A stretch of 64,000 bases of DNA from Spinellus fusiger (GCA_025094145.1 JALLLS010000020.1:62001-126000), one strand, 5' to 3'. Positions 34,001 through 47,335 are shown, counted from the stretch's first letter. A program made the numbers and translations. The notes: a model not told the origin generated them from the sequence alone.

Positions 34001-35768
34001 AAAGTAGATGAGGCTTTGGACGGGAGGAATCCACGAGAGTAAAACGACTCACAGCCAAAGGATTAGGAAATGAAATATCGGACATCCAAAATAAGTTACA
34101 GGGTTTTAACCTAAAATGAAACAGTGTTGAATGGTGAACAGGACACTTCATAATGAACTCGCAATTGTCTATAAAATACTGTACATCGTATTGAATATGA
34201 TCCACAGTCGTCAATCTTTAGATTAAACCACTGCAGTTGGGGGTTTTCTTGGTATTAATATACAAGATATCATTTCCTAGGAGATGGATTCAGATGTCCT
34301 GGTTGCTGTGGAGACTTGTATCACTTGACTTTTATTGTTGATTGATCCAGAGATATCTATTGAACTGTCAATTACACACCAATAAGGAGCTGACTTCTAC
34401 TTATTCAACATGGGGTGCAGGTGTATTTAGCACATAGTAAGTTGCCCCCATACAAGAAAAGGAGATTGAGTAAAAGATATCCCTAGAGATCATTGTTTTA
34501 TTATCTATTTAATTCTCAGTAAGAGTTCTCATAGATAGATAGATAGATAGATAGATATCTATTCAGTTGAGACCCATCAACAGTAGAAATGAGTTGAATG
34601 GTTTTCTTATCGTCTTATTGCTGATATGTAGGTCTATGCTTGGAGATAAAAAGAAAACAAACTGATGTGCCGCCTATCTTTCCATTCTAAACTAACAAAA
34701 AATAAGTACCTGTCTTTCTATTAGATGGAGTGTCCTACGTATTACAGTGTAAATAGAGGACACAAAAACAGGATCTATCTGCACATTGGCTAGATAGAGT
34801 TTAAGAAAGAATTCCGCAGTTACAGTAATGACAATCGCTTGGATAGAATTATCTCATTCTGTTTCTGTGCTACTTATTGACTAATTTTGGTATAATACTA
34901 TTAAGAGTACCTCCATAAATAGGTATCTTTATCATTGTGTAATATAAGATCCAAGAAGGATGTCCAGTAATGCCATGACAACAAGAGTAAAGAGATCAAA
35001 CAATGCAAGAGCAGTCACTACCAAAGATGTTTTTATCTCTTACAGTGAAATAAAGTTTGATTTCATAAGTGAAAATAAAATAGCCTCAGGAGGTGTGATT
35101 TTTGTGAATGGAGCCATGAGAATAGTGTAAATCACTCGAAAAGGAATAATCTGACACAACAAAACAAGAACCAACGTCCTAAAGTACTCTAATCAATGAC
35201 CGAGACACAAATAAAGCATGCCTCACAACATAAAGTGGCACAAACAAATGAATCAAAGCACAAGAGAACTACATAAATACTTATTCAGGTATAAAAATGT
35301 ATCTCAAGAATGAGTTTGCTTGCTATGGGATAATCGATGAGGTTCCATCTAATAAATTCTTACTGTAAGACAACCAAATAAAAAAAACATGTTTAATAAG
35401 AAACAAAAGGTCAGAAACACTATTGTTTTCATTATTGGCTATCAAGGTGATACTCTCCATAAGGAATGGTTATTAAGATGGTATTACTTTAGTAGATGGT
35501 GAGCAGCCATTAGCATGTAAATGAAGTAGGAGCAGGAATAGACTATTATAAAAAGACATTGCTATCCATGAACACTGCCTGAAAACCCCCACCATGATAA
35601 TAAATATCATTCAAAAAGAGAGATAGATACTAATAAACACTGTACAAAATTACATTACTAATGTATTAGCAATAGATAGTTTATTTCCTAGAAAGATTGG
35701 CATTCGTTGAGTAAAATGGCTTTGGTAATACACCGGGTTTAATAAATTAGGACACTGTGTCTTACGCA
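34001..35768. other. 1.8-kb gene-poor spacer
   Basis: AT-rich stretch between the mucin stop and the p24 start. A (GATA)n microsatellite lies at 34531-34557. No open frame with family features was seen. It should contain the p24 promoter and the mucin 3' UTR. Confidence 0.5.
34531..34557. repeat. (GATA)n microsatellite
   Basis: About six perfect GATA units. Confidence 0.85.
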
Positions 35769-38700
35769 TTAATGAAGTGGGCTCGATATTTGTAATGGAC
35801 CAGGAGACACAACTGGCTGGGCGTAAGAAGTAGTCGCTTGGCCATAAGAAACATTAGGTTGATTCTGCCATCCTGTGTTTTCATGCATAATAGGTGCAGA
35901 TATACTCTGAGCAAACACTTGGTTTTGCTCTTGTGCCTCTGTATCCTTTCGTACTCTATGACGGCGATAGGCACGTACACCTACAACAGTAGCGGCTGCA
36001 TAAACAACAGCACCAATGGACACACAAATGCCTATGATAGATCCCTTTGAAAGGCCACCACTGTCACCACTGTTGCTGGAACCACTAGAGGAGTCTGACT
36101 GGGTGCTTCCATTTGGATCCGCAACTAAATCAGGTGTGACCACACCATTACCAGAGACAGGGTATTGATTATCAATCAAAGTAACAAGCTGTCCATTGGA
36201 TGGAGAGTAAAGTTCACTGCTTGGATCAACAACCAACTTCTGGAGAGGTACAATAGTATCCTCGGGAATGGAGAGCGAAACAATAATACCATTGTCATCA
36301 TTATTGTCATCTCTTTTCTTCAATGAACTGGCATTGTCTGCACTCGTTAGGGTTACCACAATCACATCGTCGGGTGAGATATCAAGCACCTTGCTAATCA
36401 ATGCAGGCATAGCTTGAACAAATTCAGCTGTTAGTATAGCATCTTCTACCATTTGAGGGTAGGATAGCATGTTGAACTTCATGTAGGCCATAGAATTTGT
36501 AGCTATAGATATAATTAGAGAAGAGTATCTTGAATAATAAAGAATAAACACTCACAAGGAAGAATTGCATCAAGATTGGGTGCGATATAGGCTGGGATTA
36601 TATTGTTTGAATTATCTGCACTAGGGCCTAGTACAGTAGGTGAAGTATGAGACATTCCATTGTTAATGCCCGAGTTACTGAGAACTTGAGTGCTGTTACT
36701 ATTGCTAGCAGATGCAACTGCAATTGTTGCAGTGGCGGTGGCGGTGGCCTTAGGAGTGAAGGTGAATGAGCTAGCCAACCATGAGTATGTCTGATAGCGA
36801 TAGGTAGAAGTAGGTGTGAATGCAATTGTAGAAGAAGTCGATGATGTAGGCATACTTGTTGATGTACTTGTTTTTGTAATTACAAGAGACATTTCACTAT
36901 TTGTTGGAGTAGGCTTGAGATGATTTTCTGAAGTGGACGTAATACTAGATATACTCTCAGTAGAAGATGCACTATCAGTGGTAGACACACTATCGGTAGT
37001 AGTAGATGCACTTGCGGTGGTAGAAGTACTTGTAGTAGTAGAAGCACTTGCAGTAGTAGAAGCACTATCGGTAGTAGTAGACGCACTTGCAGTGGTAGAC
37101 GCACTATCGGTAGTAGAGGCACTTGCAGTTGTAGACGCACTATCAGTGGTAGACGCACTATCAGTGGTAGACGTACTATCAGTGGTAGACGCACTATCAG
37201 TGGTAGAAGCACTTGCAGTTGTAGACGCACTATCGGTAGTAGTAGATGCACTTGCGGTGGTAGACACACTATCGTTAGTAGTAGATGCACTATCAGTGGT
37301 AGAAGTACTTGTAGTAGTAGACGCACTATCGGTAGTAGAAGCACTTGTAGTAGTAGAAGCACTTGCAGTTGTAGACACACTATCGGTGGTAGAAGCACTT
37401 GCAGTAGTAGAAGCACTATCGGTAGTAGTAGACGCACTTGCAGTGGTAGACGCACTATCGGTAGTAGTAGACGCACTTGCAGTTGTAGACATACTATCGG
37501 TGGTAGAAGCACTTGCAGTAGTAGAAGCACTTGCAGTTGTAGACATACTATCGGTGGTAGAAGCACTTGCAGTAGTAGACGCACTATCGGTGGTAGAAGC
37601 ACTTGCAGTTGTAGACACACTATCAGTGGTAGAAGCACTATCGGTGGTAGAAGCACTTGCAGTAGTAGACGCACTATCGGTGGTAGAAGCACTTGCAGTA
37701 GTAGAAGCACTATCGGTAGTAGTAGACGCACTTGCAGTGGTAGACGCACTATCGGTAGTAGTAGACGCACTTGCAGTTGTAGACACACTATCGGTGGTAG
37801 AAGCACTTGCAGTAGTAGACGCACTTGCAGTAGTAGACGCACTATCAGTGGTAGAAGCACTTGCAGTAGTAGACGCACTATCGGTAGTAGAAGCACTTGT
37901 AGTAGTAGACGCACTTGCAGTTGTAGACATACTATCGGTAGTAGAAGCACTTGTAGTAGTAGAAGCACTTGCAGTTGTAGACACACTATCGGTGGTAGAA
38001 GCACTTGCAGTAGTAGAAGCACTTGCAGTAGTAGACGCACTATGGGTTGAAGATGCACTTGCAGTGGTAGATGTACTATCGGTGGTAGAAGTACTTGTAG
38101 TAGTAGAAGCACTTGCAGTAGTAGACGCACTATGGGTTGAAGATGCACTTGCAGTAGTGGTTGTAGTGGAAGATTGTAAAGTACTCGAAGCATTTGTAGC
38201 TGTTGAGCTTTGGCTGACATCCCTAGCACTGCTTGGCGACTGAGAAGCACTAGAAGTCTGCATAGCTGATGTACTAGTGGTAGTTTGAGTAGATGCATTG
38301 TCAGATCTAGAGCTGCTAGTAGAAGTGACAGAGGACATGGCACTTGAAGACTGTGTAGAAGTTATTCCAGTTGAAGTATGAGTGGCAGCGATTTCTGTAC
38401 TAGTGCTTGAAGAATCAGTTGATGTGCTGGATGTTGAGCTAGCACTTGTGTTCTGAGCAGCAGCCGTCTGAGAAGCAGTGGTCTGAACAGCAGTGGTCTG
38501 AGCACTTGAAGAACTTGCTTCTTTTGTTGATATTACAGAAGTTGTAGCTCTTGGCACACTAGTAGTAGAACTGAATTCTCTTGTTGATACTACAGCAGTA
38601 GTAGATGCATCCGTAGTATGGGTACTTGATGCCTCAGTAGTAGTAGTAGTTCTTGGCTCACTAGTAGTAGATGCAGCAGTAGTACGGGTGCTTGAGGCTT

Positions 38701-40514
38701 CAGTAGTAGTAGTAGTTCTTGGCTCACTAGTAGTAGATGCAGCAGTAGTACGGGTGCTTGAAGCCTCAGTAGTACGGGTGCTTGAGGCTTCAGTAGTAGT
38801 AGATGCAGCAGTAGTACGGGTGGTTGATGCCTCAGTAGTAGTAGATGCAGCAGTAGTACGGGTGGTTGATGCCTCAGTAGTAGTAGATGCAGCAGTAGTA
38901 CGGGTGCTTGATGCTTCAGTAGTAGTATGAGTACTTGATGCCTCAGCAGTAGTATGGGTGCTTGATGCCTCAGTAGTAAGGGTGCTTGAAGCTTCACTAC
39001 TAGTAGTAGATGCATCAGTAGTAAGGGTGCTTGAAGCTTCACTACTAGTAGTAGATGCATCAGTAGTACGGGTGCTTGATGCCTCAGTAGTAGTAGTAGT
39101 TCTTGGCTCACTAGTAGTAGATGCAGCAGTAGTACGGGTGCTTGAGGCTTCAGTAGTAGTAGTAGTTCTTGGCTCACTAGTAGTAGATGCAGCAGTAGTA
39201 CGGGTGCTTGAGGCTTCAGTAGTAGTAGTAGTTCTTGGCTCACTAGTAGTAGATGCATCAGTAGTACGGGTGCTTGAGGCTTCACTAGTAGTAGTAGTTC
39301 TTGGCTCACTAGTAGTAGATGCAGCAGTAGTACGGGTGCTTGAGGCTTCAGTAGTAGTAGTAGTTCTTGGCTCACTAGTAGTAGATGCAGCAGTAGTATG
39401 GGTGCTTGAAGCCTCAGTAGTATGGGTGCTTGAGGCTTCAGTAGTAGTAGTAGTTCTTGGCTCACTAGTAGTAGATGCAGCAGTAGTATGGGTGCTTGAA
39501 GCCTCAGTAGTATGGGTGCTTGAGGCTTCAGTAGTAGTAGTAGTTCTTGGCTCACTAGTAGTAGATGCAGCAGTAGTATGGGTGCTTGAAGCCTCAGTAG
39601 TATGGGTGCTTGAGGCTTCAGTAGTAGTAGTAGTTCTTGGCTCACTAGTAGTAGATGCAGCAGTAGTATGAGTGCTTGAGGCTTCAGTAGTAGTAGTAGT
39701 TCTTGGCTCACTAGTAGTAGATGCAGCAGTAGTATGAGTGCTTGAAGCCTCAGTAGTATGGGTGCTTGAGGCTTCAGTAGTATGGGTGCTTGAGGCTTCA
39801 GTAGTAGTAGTAGTTCTTGGCTCACTAGTAGTAGATGCAGCAGTAGTACGGGTGCTTGAAGCCTCAGTAGTAGTTGAAGATTCTTCATGCGTGCTTGTAG
39901 CCTTTGCACTTTCTGTTTCTGTTGTAGTAGTCTTTGCTATAGATGCAGATGTCTCTATTGCTTTTGTGCTTGTTGTATGCTCAGAAGTTGATGTAGCTGC
40001 TACTGTAGTTTTCTCGGTGGTGGTTGAGGCGACTTTTGAAGAATCTGAAGTACTCTCTTTGACTAAATATGTATGAGACTCAGTAGCGTGCGTCGGTTGT
40101 GCTGTCGTCTCAGCTTTACTCAAAGCAGTAGTAGTATGAGTCTGTGGAGTAGAAACTAAGCCAGCTGAAGAACTCGTTGTGTGTGTTTCTTTTTCTGGCT
40201 CTGTGGTGGTAGTGGTAGCATGAGGTGCTTCTGTCGTTGAGATAGCTGAATGAGTAGGAGTGCTTCCGTGGCTGACTGTTGTTGATTCATGTGTGTAGGT
40301 AGCCTAACAAACACAAGTCATTTAAGCTTAACAATTTTGTGGACTGTTTTCTTACACTAGAGGTGACTTTTGTGGACTGTTTATCAGATACTTCTACTGA
40401 AAGACCTATATTCTCGGCAGAAGCACCCAAAGACAAGTTCAACAATAGAATAGATAGAAGAAATAATGCGAATAGGCTAGTTCTACTGCCTTTCGTAGCA
40501 TGTCTTTTCACCAT
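35769..40514 (-). CDS. Msb2-like signalling mucin
   Basis: Cell-surface sensor mucin. Exons 40514-40356, 40303-36556, 36502-35769 give 1,546 aa. Order: signal peptide (SLFALFLLSILLLNLSLGASA), a ~1,150-residue Ser/Thr/Ala ectodomain expected to be heavily O-mannosylated, and a folded segment of ~170 residues (NLDAILP...MLSYPQMVEDAILTAEF, SKVLDISPDDVIVVTLTSA, DTIVPLQKLVVDPSSELYSP) resembling the Msb2/Hkr1 homology domain. Then come a Gly/Ser linker, one membrane span (SIIGICVSIGAVVYAAATVV), a basic stop-transfer (RAYRRHRVRKD) and a ~75-residue cytosolic tail. KKRD in the homology domain could be a processing site. Msb2 proteins act with Sho1/Cdc42 upstream of MAPK pathways controlling filamentation and stress. 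The ectodomain is two coding minisatellites (listed separately). WSC- or Mid2-type sensors are alternatives but lack this homology domain. Confidence 0.82.
36955..38200 (-). repeat. Coding minisatellite B: 18-bp units (STTASA / STTDSA)
   Basis: Roughly 65-70 units of 18 bp (some 21 bp), encoding alternating STTASA, STTDSA, STTDSV or STTTDSA in the mucin ectodomain. Units keep the frame, and higher-order blocks recur, as expected from unequal exchange. Confidence 0.9.
38600..39890 (-). repeat. Coding minisatellite A: ~66-bp units (SSTxTTAASTTSEPRTTTTTEA)
   Basis: About 14 blocks encoding variants of TEASSTHTTAASTTSEPRTT in the N-terminal half of the mucin ectodomain. Blocks contain 30-bp sub-units (EASSTHTT), and several neighbours are identical over their full length, indicating recent expansion. 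Confidence 0.9.
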
Positions 40515-41464
40515 TGGATTGCTAAAATAGCACTAAAAATGAATGTCGAGACTGTGAATGAATGGAAGGGGAATGGAGAAAAGAAAAGAGAAAATCTAGC
40601 TGTGGGTCTTCAAGTACAATGAGTTGGCAGGCCGATGTGCGTCGTCCCACACTTCTTGTAACGTGCCACCAATTGAGAAATAGGTCTCAACGTTGCCATA
40701 GAGGGCTGAAAAACACGTTGTCCGCTCAATGGTGCCTGATCTCCACCCGCTTTTTTTCTTTTTTGTTTCTTTATATCCAAACTACTTGATTGGAAGAGCG
40801 TACATTTCTGTCTTGTTCTCATTCTAGCACCTTGTCTCGAGATAACGTGATACATGTTACTCTGGTGATAACTACAAAGGCTATCTATTGCTGCAGTCGA
40901 TGTTCAAAGATGTGTCGGTGATTCTACAGGTGCCTAATTGTCTTGAGGATACTGATTTAATTGTCTGAGTTTCTTAAAACAATACGAATGATAATGCGTC
41001 TTCTTGGTCAATGAGTGCAAGTAAGAACAATGCAAAGTTGACTAATATATTCTGAGAAGAGTGCATTGTTCATCTTTCATATGAATAATTAATACTGTAC
41101 CATCTTCTTTTATGGTTGTATTGTGTTGTATATTTCTCAATTGTAGAGTGAAATCCTACTCTCTAGGATAAAATGAGCTAGTAGACTTCAATTATATTTT
41201 TGATGCTAGATGAGTCTTTAAGCTTTACTTGGAAGAAGAACAGTTGCTATATTAACACAACTTGCAGTGTAGTGCATTTGTATTCCTGCTATCGTAATCC
41301 TTTTACTATCAGTCATTGTACCCAACATCAAGGCAATGTGGTACAAGACCAGTGTTGATAAACAATTACTGTAACTATAGCAATAGAAGACATTTCTATT
41401 TTTAGACAATGAATCATGGGAAGGATTCACGAATCCAATCTATAGATATCCATAGTGATGAGTA
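40515..41464. other. Mucin upstream region
   Basis: About 950 bp before the next transposon, containing the mucin promoter. Short open frames here have no family features. Confidence 0.4.
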
Positions 41465-42671
41465 CACTATTTTCACAAATTTTTGTCGCACTTTCCTTAA
41501 AAAAACTGTCCTATATTTTTAAGAATTTCTATCCAATAAAACTTATAGATTCTGTTCCATTATTAAAATAAAATTTGTCATATATTTACAACAAATGCAA
41601 CAAATGTGACAAGCATTGAACGTTACTCACATATCTTTAAGTGTAGAATTAACTAAAGATGTTTATTAAATAGATTTTCTATTTAGACATTCACTAAGCT
41701 TGGCCTTTGAATATCTATAGAACCCCTGAAGGTCAAATAAGAGGATATTACTACATGTATATTGTATTCTCGTAATAAATTTTTCTTCTTCAAGAAGTCT
41801 CTCCCTTTTCAGTTTACTCTTACAAATTGACCAAAACTGTTTTATTAGATTAAGATCAGGAGAATATACTGGAATAATCTATATTAATCTCCATCTAATG
41901 ATTGACTCATTAGCAGTGATCGTTTATTTTATCTAGGCTGGTTCTTTCAGCAGAATGAAATTGTACCTTCTTCAAGCTTATGCTACTTTTTTTTTGTCAC
42001 AAAGTTATAAAATGAGGCTTTACCGATTTTTATTTGCCTAAATTAGTTTGTAAACTGGTTCATCATATCATCCAAAATTAGAGAGTCGGTGTTCTCATCT
42101 ATCATGTCAATAATAAAACTTCTTTGGTCTTTGGTTGGTACAGATAGAAGACCTATAGGTCTGCCACTTCCACTCTTCCTTTCAAAATAGTCTTTGGCAT
42201 CATTCTCATGCTTTATGGTCCAATGAAAAACTGTTTGATAATTCATTTTCAACCTAAAGGCAACTGCACGAACATTTAGACTATCAATGTAAACTAGTTA
42301 AAAAAAGAGAAACTTTTTCTGCATCTTTATAGTGCTTATAAGTCACTCGTTTTACCATATTTTGATCGAGTACTTCAGCGTCTTTCTTGTGGGTCACTGG
42401 TATAGGTGTATTGTTTTTGGACATTTCTGGTGGCTTCAGATCCAAGTACATATTGAAGTCTGTAATTGTTTTTACTGGATATATCTCCATCTACCTTCAT
42501 TTTAAAAAAATTCCTTTATCATCTTCAGGAATAAATATACCATAAATATACCCATTGTCAATATTAAATCTTTAATAAATAAATAAAAAGTTATTGGACA
42601 GTTTTTTTAAAAAAAAACCTAAAAGACAATTATCTTAAAGGAGAGTGCGACAAAAAGTTGTGAAAATAGTG
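41465..42671 (-). mobile_element. Tc1/mariner-like element with ~35-bp inverted termini
   Basis: Left end CACTATTTTCACAAATTTTT (then GTCGCAC) is repeated inverted at the right end (GTGCGAC ... TTGTGAAAATAGTG); both are flanked by TA, the Tc1/mariner target duplication. Internal fragments on the minus strand: 42490-42284 (start of the protein), 42252-42043 (KSGSGRPIGLLS, DENTDSLILDDMMNQF: the helix-turn-helix part), and near 41890-41770 the C-terminal signature YSPDLNLIKQFWSICKSKLKRE with the last catalytic residue region. Stops and gaps separate the pieces, so the copy is dead. The right edge coincides with the left arm of the long inverted repeat. Confidence 0.75.
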
Positions 42672-43145
42672 TAACTAACAGAGTGTATGTCATCTACGCC
42701 ATTATCCCCAAATGCTATAATAACTATAAGAGCTACAATAACTATAGTAACTATAAGATCTGCAAGAGCTAATACATGAAAGACTTTTTTTATCATGTTA
42801 GTGGTGCACTTACCTCCCCTTATGATTGAGTTGCCACTATTAGAAATGCATAAATGAGTAATATTCATTCGTTCATGAAGAATTAGTGTGAATCAAGAAT
42901 GGCATATTTTCCTATTTCTACTGAAACACCATCAATGGAATGGTATATTTATGCTTTTTGATGACTCTGACCATAGTTATAGTTGTATTTATAGTTATAA
43001 TTTATAGCTATTATTATATTTATAATTTATAATTTATAATTTATTATCTGTATTTATAATCTAGTTGAATAGCTATACTCACCCTATCCCAAGAACATTC
43101 ATTGGACTGTTTACATAGAAACATCAGCATAGACACCTATTCATA
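42672..43145 (+). repeat. Left arm of 474-bp inverted repeat
   Basis: Reverse-complement match of 48078-48551 over 474 bp, without net indels and with only a few mismatches seen (for example C/T at the arm edge and A/G in the ATAATCTAG stretch). It holds an AT-rich TATAAT-type low-complexity part and a 66-codon open frame with one hydrophobic stretch that is identical in both arms. Its outer edge is the TA flank of the neighbouring Tc1-like element. Confidence 0.9.
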
Positions 43146-43385
43146 GATAATAAATAAATGCAACCTATATTTTAAGGTGGACATCCTCAATTGATCCCTA
43201 CTCTAGTTATTTCTTAGTTTGGTTATTTATATTTCTATATATAGAATATATCTATACTTGTTCTGCTGGTTGTCTCTTTCTACAATCAATTACTTAAAAA
43301 TAGAAGCAATACAGCGCTTTCAACACACAATATCACCGGCCAGTCAACAGCAATTCCATATTTTCAAAAGTCATATTTTTATAAT

Positions 43386-44440
43386 ATGGGCATAGAAAAT
43401 GTTGTTGATGTGGAGGGTGGTTCTAAGCCCGTGAACTACATTGTTGATCCAAATGAATTTATTGTTGAAACAATTGCTACTCATACTGAGTACTTAAAAA
43501 CTGTAGCCTCCAGTGAATCTTCTCTGAATTTTCCAATGCTTATAGAAAAGCCAAAAGATGAAGATATCTGTAAGAAGGAGGCAAACACAAAACGGAACAA
43601 TGTATGTTATACTACACACCTAAAGCTAAGTTTTTCGACCTGAAGATTGAAAACTGTATGAGTGCATCATCTGCAGCAAAGCAGTTGGGTATTCCTATTT
43701 GAACAGCACATAGATGGGTTAACTGGTATATAATGTGTGCCCTGATAGTATTTTTGAGAGTTGTGAGAAATTAGGTGGTAAGTTTATATTGACTGAAGAA
43801 TATAAGATGACTGTTATCGACTTCACAGGTGCTAATCCCTCTACTACTGTTGTTGAAGTGACCGAGCATTTATTGATTCGATTTCATCATAAAGTTTCAC
43901 GTAGCATTGTTTATAGTTTTATGAAAAGTGAGCATAACCTTTTGTCGAAAAAAAAGGCAGATTTTCATTCTATTCAAAGAAACAGTCCAGTAAAGATTAG
44001 GAAGCGGTACGATTGAGTTTGTGAATGGAAAAATTTAGGCATAAACTTTCTGAAAAATTGCGTGATTCTTGACGCGTCTGCTTTTGATATAAATGTGAAA
44101 CGCTCAATAGCTTGGTCCACAAAAAAGTACTCGTGCGATTGTTACCAGGCCAACTACAAGAGCAAATACAATATCTCTATTGAGCACTATTTCTGCCACA
44201 CGTTTGATTGCATTCGGTATGGAAACTAAAACTTGCTAAGAAGAGGAAGGCTGATGGTATATAGGTTCAGGGACTGTACCAGGCCACTACATCAGTTTCT
44301 TAAAAAATCTAGATGAAGTAGACAAACATCCACATGTGAAGAGTTACTTCAAAGGTTTTGTTTTGCATTCCTAAAAGTGCTGGAATAAATGCCAAAACAA
44401 AGAGTGTGTATGATGGCCAAAAATTCAGTGATAATAATAA
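43386..44440 (+). pseudogene. Second IS630/Tc1-like transposase, heavily broken
   Basis: Fragments in changing frames. MGIENVVDVEGG... leads to a helix-turn-helix (SASSAAKQLGIPI) interrupted by TGA. This is followed by VIDFTGANPSTTVVEVTEHL, SRSIVYSFMKSEHNL, then CVILDASAFDINVKRSIAWS (first catalytic Asp of the DDE domain), GHYISFLKN and DEVDKHPHVKSYF (just before the second Asp). The same family as the gene at 15561-16602, on the opposite strand. Several stops and shifts; no function expected. Confidence 0.7.
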
Positions 44441-45250
44441 GGTAAGCAACAATCAGATCAGCAACATACAATTATATTTAAATATAAGTTTTTTCACAAA
44501 ATATTTGCACACGTTTTTTTATTATTATTAAAAAAAAGTGACATTGGGCTTTTCAAGAGCTATGAGATGAGATGAAGAAGTGCGGAAGAGAAGAGTAGAT
44601 TTTCATTTTATGTGAGATAATTAAATACTTGTCCAGCAGAGCCCCAAGCTATTCATATGCAACTAGATAAGAGAATTTTTTAATTATGGAATTTTTCAAT
44701 AAGTACTGGCCAAGTGTTTTAATCTTCATTGTCATTGACAAGGTCGGTAGATGGGTGGCAATTAGCAGAGACAAAGGTATACACATTGAGAAACTTACCA
44801 TCTACCTCAACCTAACCAAATATGTCTGTACATGCCAGATATACATGGGATAAAGGTGTAGATTTGAGGGTAGTGGAGCAACAAGGTCCAAACAGATCCA
44901 ATGGAAGTTTTGCTGTGGGGAATTATTTTTTATCAAAATAATAGAAAAATTTATCATTCTAATGACATGCTGTTTAAAGATTTTATTTCTTTAATAATAA
45001 TAAAGACTATTATTGGATATTTTTGAAGAGTTAAGGATTATTCTTGTATTCCTAGAAGATCCTCATATTAGTCAATAAAATCTGTGTTAGGTAATAGAAA
45101 GTATATTACTAACTTTTTATTTTATATTAGTAAATAAATTACAATTGATGAAGATTTTGTATAAAATATTCAATAAAAATATTATGAATCTTGATACAGT
45201 TATGTCTTTGAAACTGGATCTATCTACCAGGTTAAAGATAGAAACAATTC
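44441..45250. other. AT-rich spacer inside inverted-repeat island
   Basis: About 800 bp of very AT-rich DNA, no recognisable gene. Confidence 0.4.
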
Positions 45251-47203
45251 CTCTACTGCGGTATTGTTATTAGGCTGGTCATAATCTGTTGGTCGTGTAG
45301 CGTACACCCAGTCACTTGGGGGGCGTATTTTTGTCTTAGCAGTATAGGGTCTTGGCGAGCGAGCTGAAGTGGTAGTCATGCACATTTTCGAATGACTTGC
45401 GGATCATGTTAGTATTGCGCTTCAGCTTGTAAACAGTATTGCCCAAAAAGATGAACATGGACTTAAATGACGCGAAAGTGGGAAAATTCATGGGAAAGTC
45501 GAAATTGGCTTGGTGAATGACCATAAAGAGACAAGGGCATAAAATGTACAGGGAGCCAATGTAGCTGCAGAGGGCATTGGTTTGCATAAAAAAAGATAAT
45601 TGGAACATCATGTGTCTGTTCAGAATATAGTGAATGGCGTTGTTTAGATTGTTCTTAGCTTTTCACATCAGCTTGAAAAGGTCGTCCGAGAGCTTCACAT
45701 CGTGGCCATACTTTACAGCTTCAAAGCACATCAGGTCGTGTTTCTTTCCAGGAAAATTTTATGTTGAAATTATTTTCTCTTTGAAGCCCACATTTATTTT
45801 AACTTGCAGTCGCTTTTGATCCACTGAGCCTGCCTTTGGGCTAGATTCACCAATCTTTATACGTAACATGCCATGGACGTTAAGAATGACTTTCAGAAGT
45901 GGAGACCATATCTGAGCTATAAAATCATACTCCGTGACGCGGTCAATGTTGGTGAGGTCGAGCAAGAATGAATTAGGGCTAATGATCTGCAAGATCATCA
46001 GGATGAAGTTGAACGATCTTCTTGTCTCGTTACAAGGAGCTTTGACCTTGTTGGTGTATTGATTGGATTTTTCGACATCAGTGGTGCGTGTCAATATGTC
46101 AGAGACGATATCCCACGTTTGAACGATAATTCCAAGTAAATGTGACTCGACCATACGGCATTTCGCAGCAAGCAGCTCAACCATTGTTTCCCAAACAGCA
46201 TCATTACATTAAAGGAAAATACTTGATGGATGTCACGTCAATAAGATCAAGAATTGAATACAGACTGTATCTAATCCAATGGTAATGGCTCTTTGTTATG
46301 AAGATATCATCTGGCCAGCTCTTGAAAATATTGAGGGCCTCGTGCTTAATCTTGGTGCCCATGGTTGAGTATTGAAAAGCGATACTATCGGTTTCCTTGA
46401 AGGTCATGTACAAATGGATCAGATCAGCCAGTTGTTTTGGGCTGTCATCTTGATGATCCTCATAGGGTAAGTCATTATATTTGGTATCTTCCTTATCACT
46501 GCTGTTGTCAGCCAGGTGTTCTATGTTTGAAATATTCTCATCGATCTACTTGTAATGTTTTCAGGAAAAAAAATTAGAGACTGAAAAAAAGTTTATTAAG
46601 TGAATAGTGGTTTAATATTTATATTTTTTGTGAGTGGTTATGGTGAATTATTTTTACCTTAAGTTAATTTCGATAGCCAACCTTATGGGGTGGGTTAAAA
46701 AAATATACACTCTATTACATAAACCATTGATTACAATGAGTCTTTACTTAATTAGCTATTATGGGTTGTTAGTATCCACTAAGGATTTATAGATGATGGC
46801 AGTTCTGATGAAGTGTTCGATAGTAAATTGAGCTTAGAAGGTTGATTTGTAGTTACAAACAATAAATGAGATGATACAGAGATGCACTATAGTACTTGTG
46901 TGCACTTAAGCTTTCATAGAGTATTCTGAATGTCACAGCATACTACTCATGTTGAGCATATTGTAAGACACTATAACAAAAGAGTTTGATGTCGTTGATC
47001 AGACCTTCATGCAGGGCAAGGGTTCTTTCTTTTTCCAAGTTAAATATCTCGGTAAAGCGTCTCACAAACTTCTTTGTTTCATAAAATTTAGATAACACAG
47101 AGCAGTAGCTGTGCAAAGGATTATAATTATTTCTCTTAATCGCAATAGTGTTGATTGACTTGATCATGAGTGATTTAGCTTTGGTTGCCTTTTTCTCACA
47201 CAC
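45250..47203 (-). pseudogene. Decayed multi-exon gene of unrecognised family
   Basis: On the minus strand several open pieces follow in order: 47203-46943 (KSLMIKSINTIAIKRNNYNP, FYETKKFVRRFTEIFNLEKE), 46413-46204 (MGTKIKHEALNIFKSWPDD), 46184-45759 (VEKSNQYTNKVKAPCNETRR, DFIAQIWSPLLKVILNVHGM, LRIKIGESS), about 45755-45660 (DLMCFEAVKYGHDVKLSDDL), 45611-45336 (MVIHQANFDFPMNFPTFASF), and a Pro-rich tail in another frame near 45330-45250 (KTKIRPPSDWVYATRPTDYD). The order and spacing suggest one former gene of ~600-700 codons. From memory it resembles a large repeated protein family of mucoralean genomes with the motif (EYD)x(A)xIWSP, but I cannot name a function. A stop between DDLFKLM and KAKNN and frame changes show decay. 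Confidence 0.5.
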
Positions 47204-47335
47204 ACACTCTTATTTGAACTGCTCCTTGAACAGTAATAACAAATCAGCTCACTCATCAACTTTCAGTGTGATAGATATTAAAAGCACACTAAATGCTTTT
47301 CAGTTATCAGACGACAACCAAAAGTCCTTTGATTA

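Noticed and set aside
36955..39890. Repeat arrays that might suggest CRISPR
   Set aside because: The units are directly adjacent coding repeats without unique spacers, in a eukaryotic gene.
36880..40076. Long open frames on both strands and in other frames across the mucin repeats
   Set aside because: They arise from the repeats having no stops in several frames; only the minus-strand frame joins to a signal peptide, a homology domain and a membrane span.
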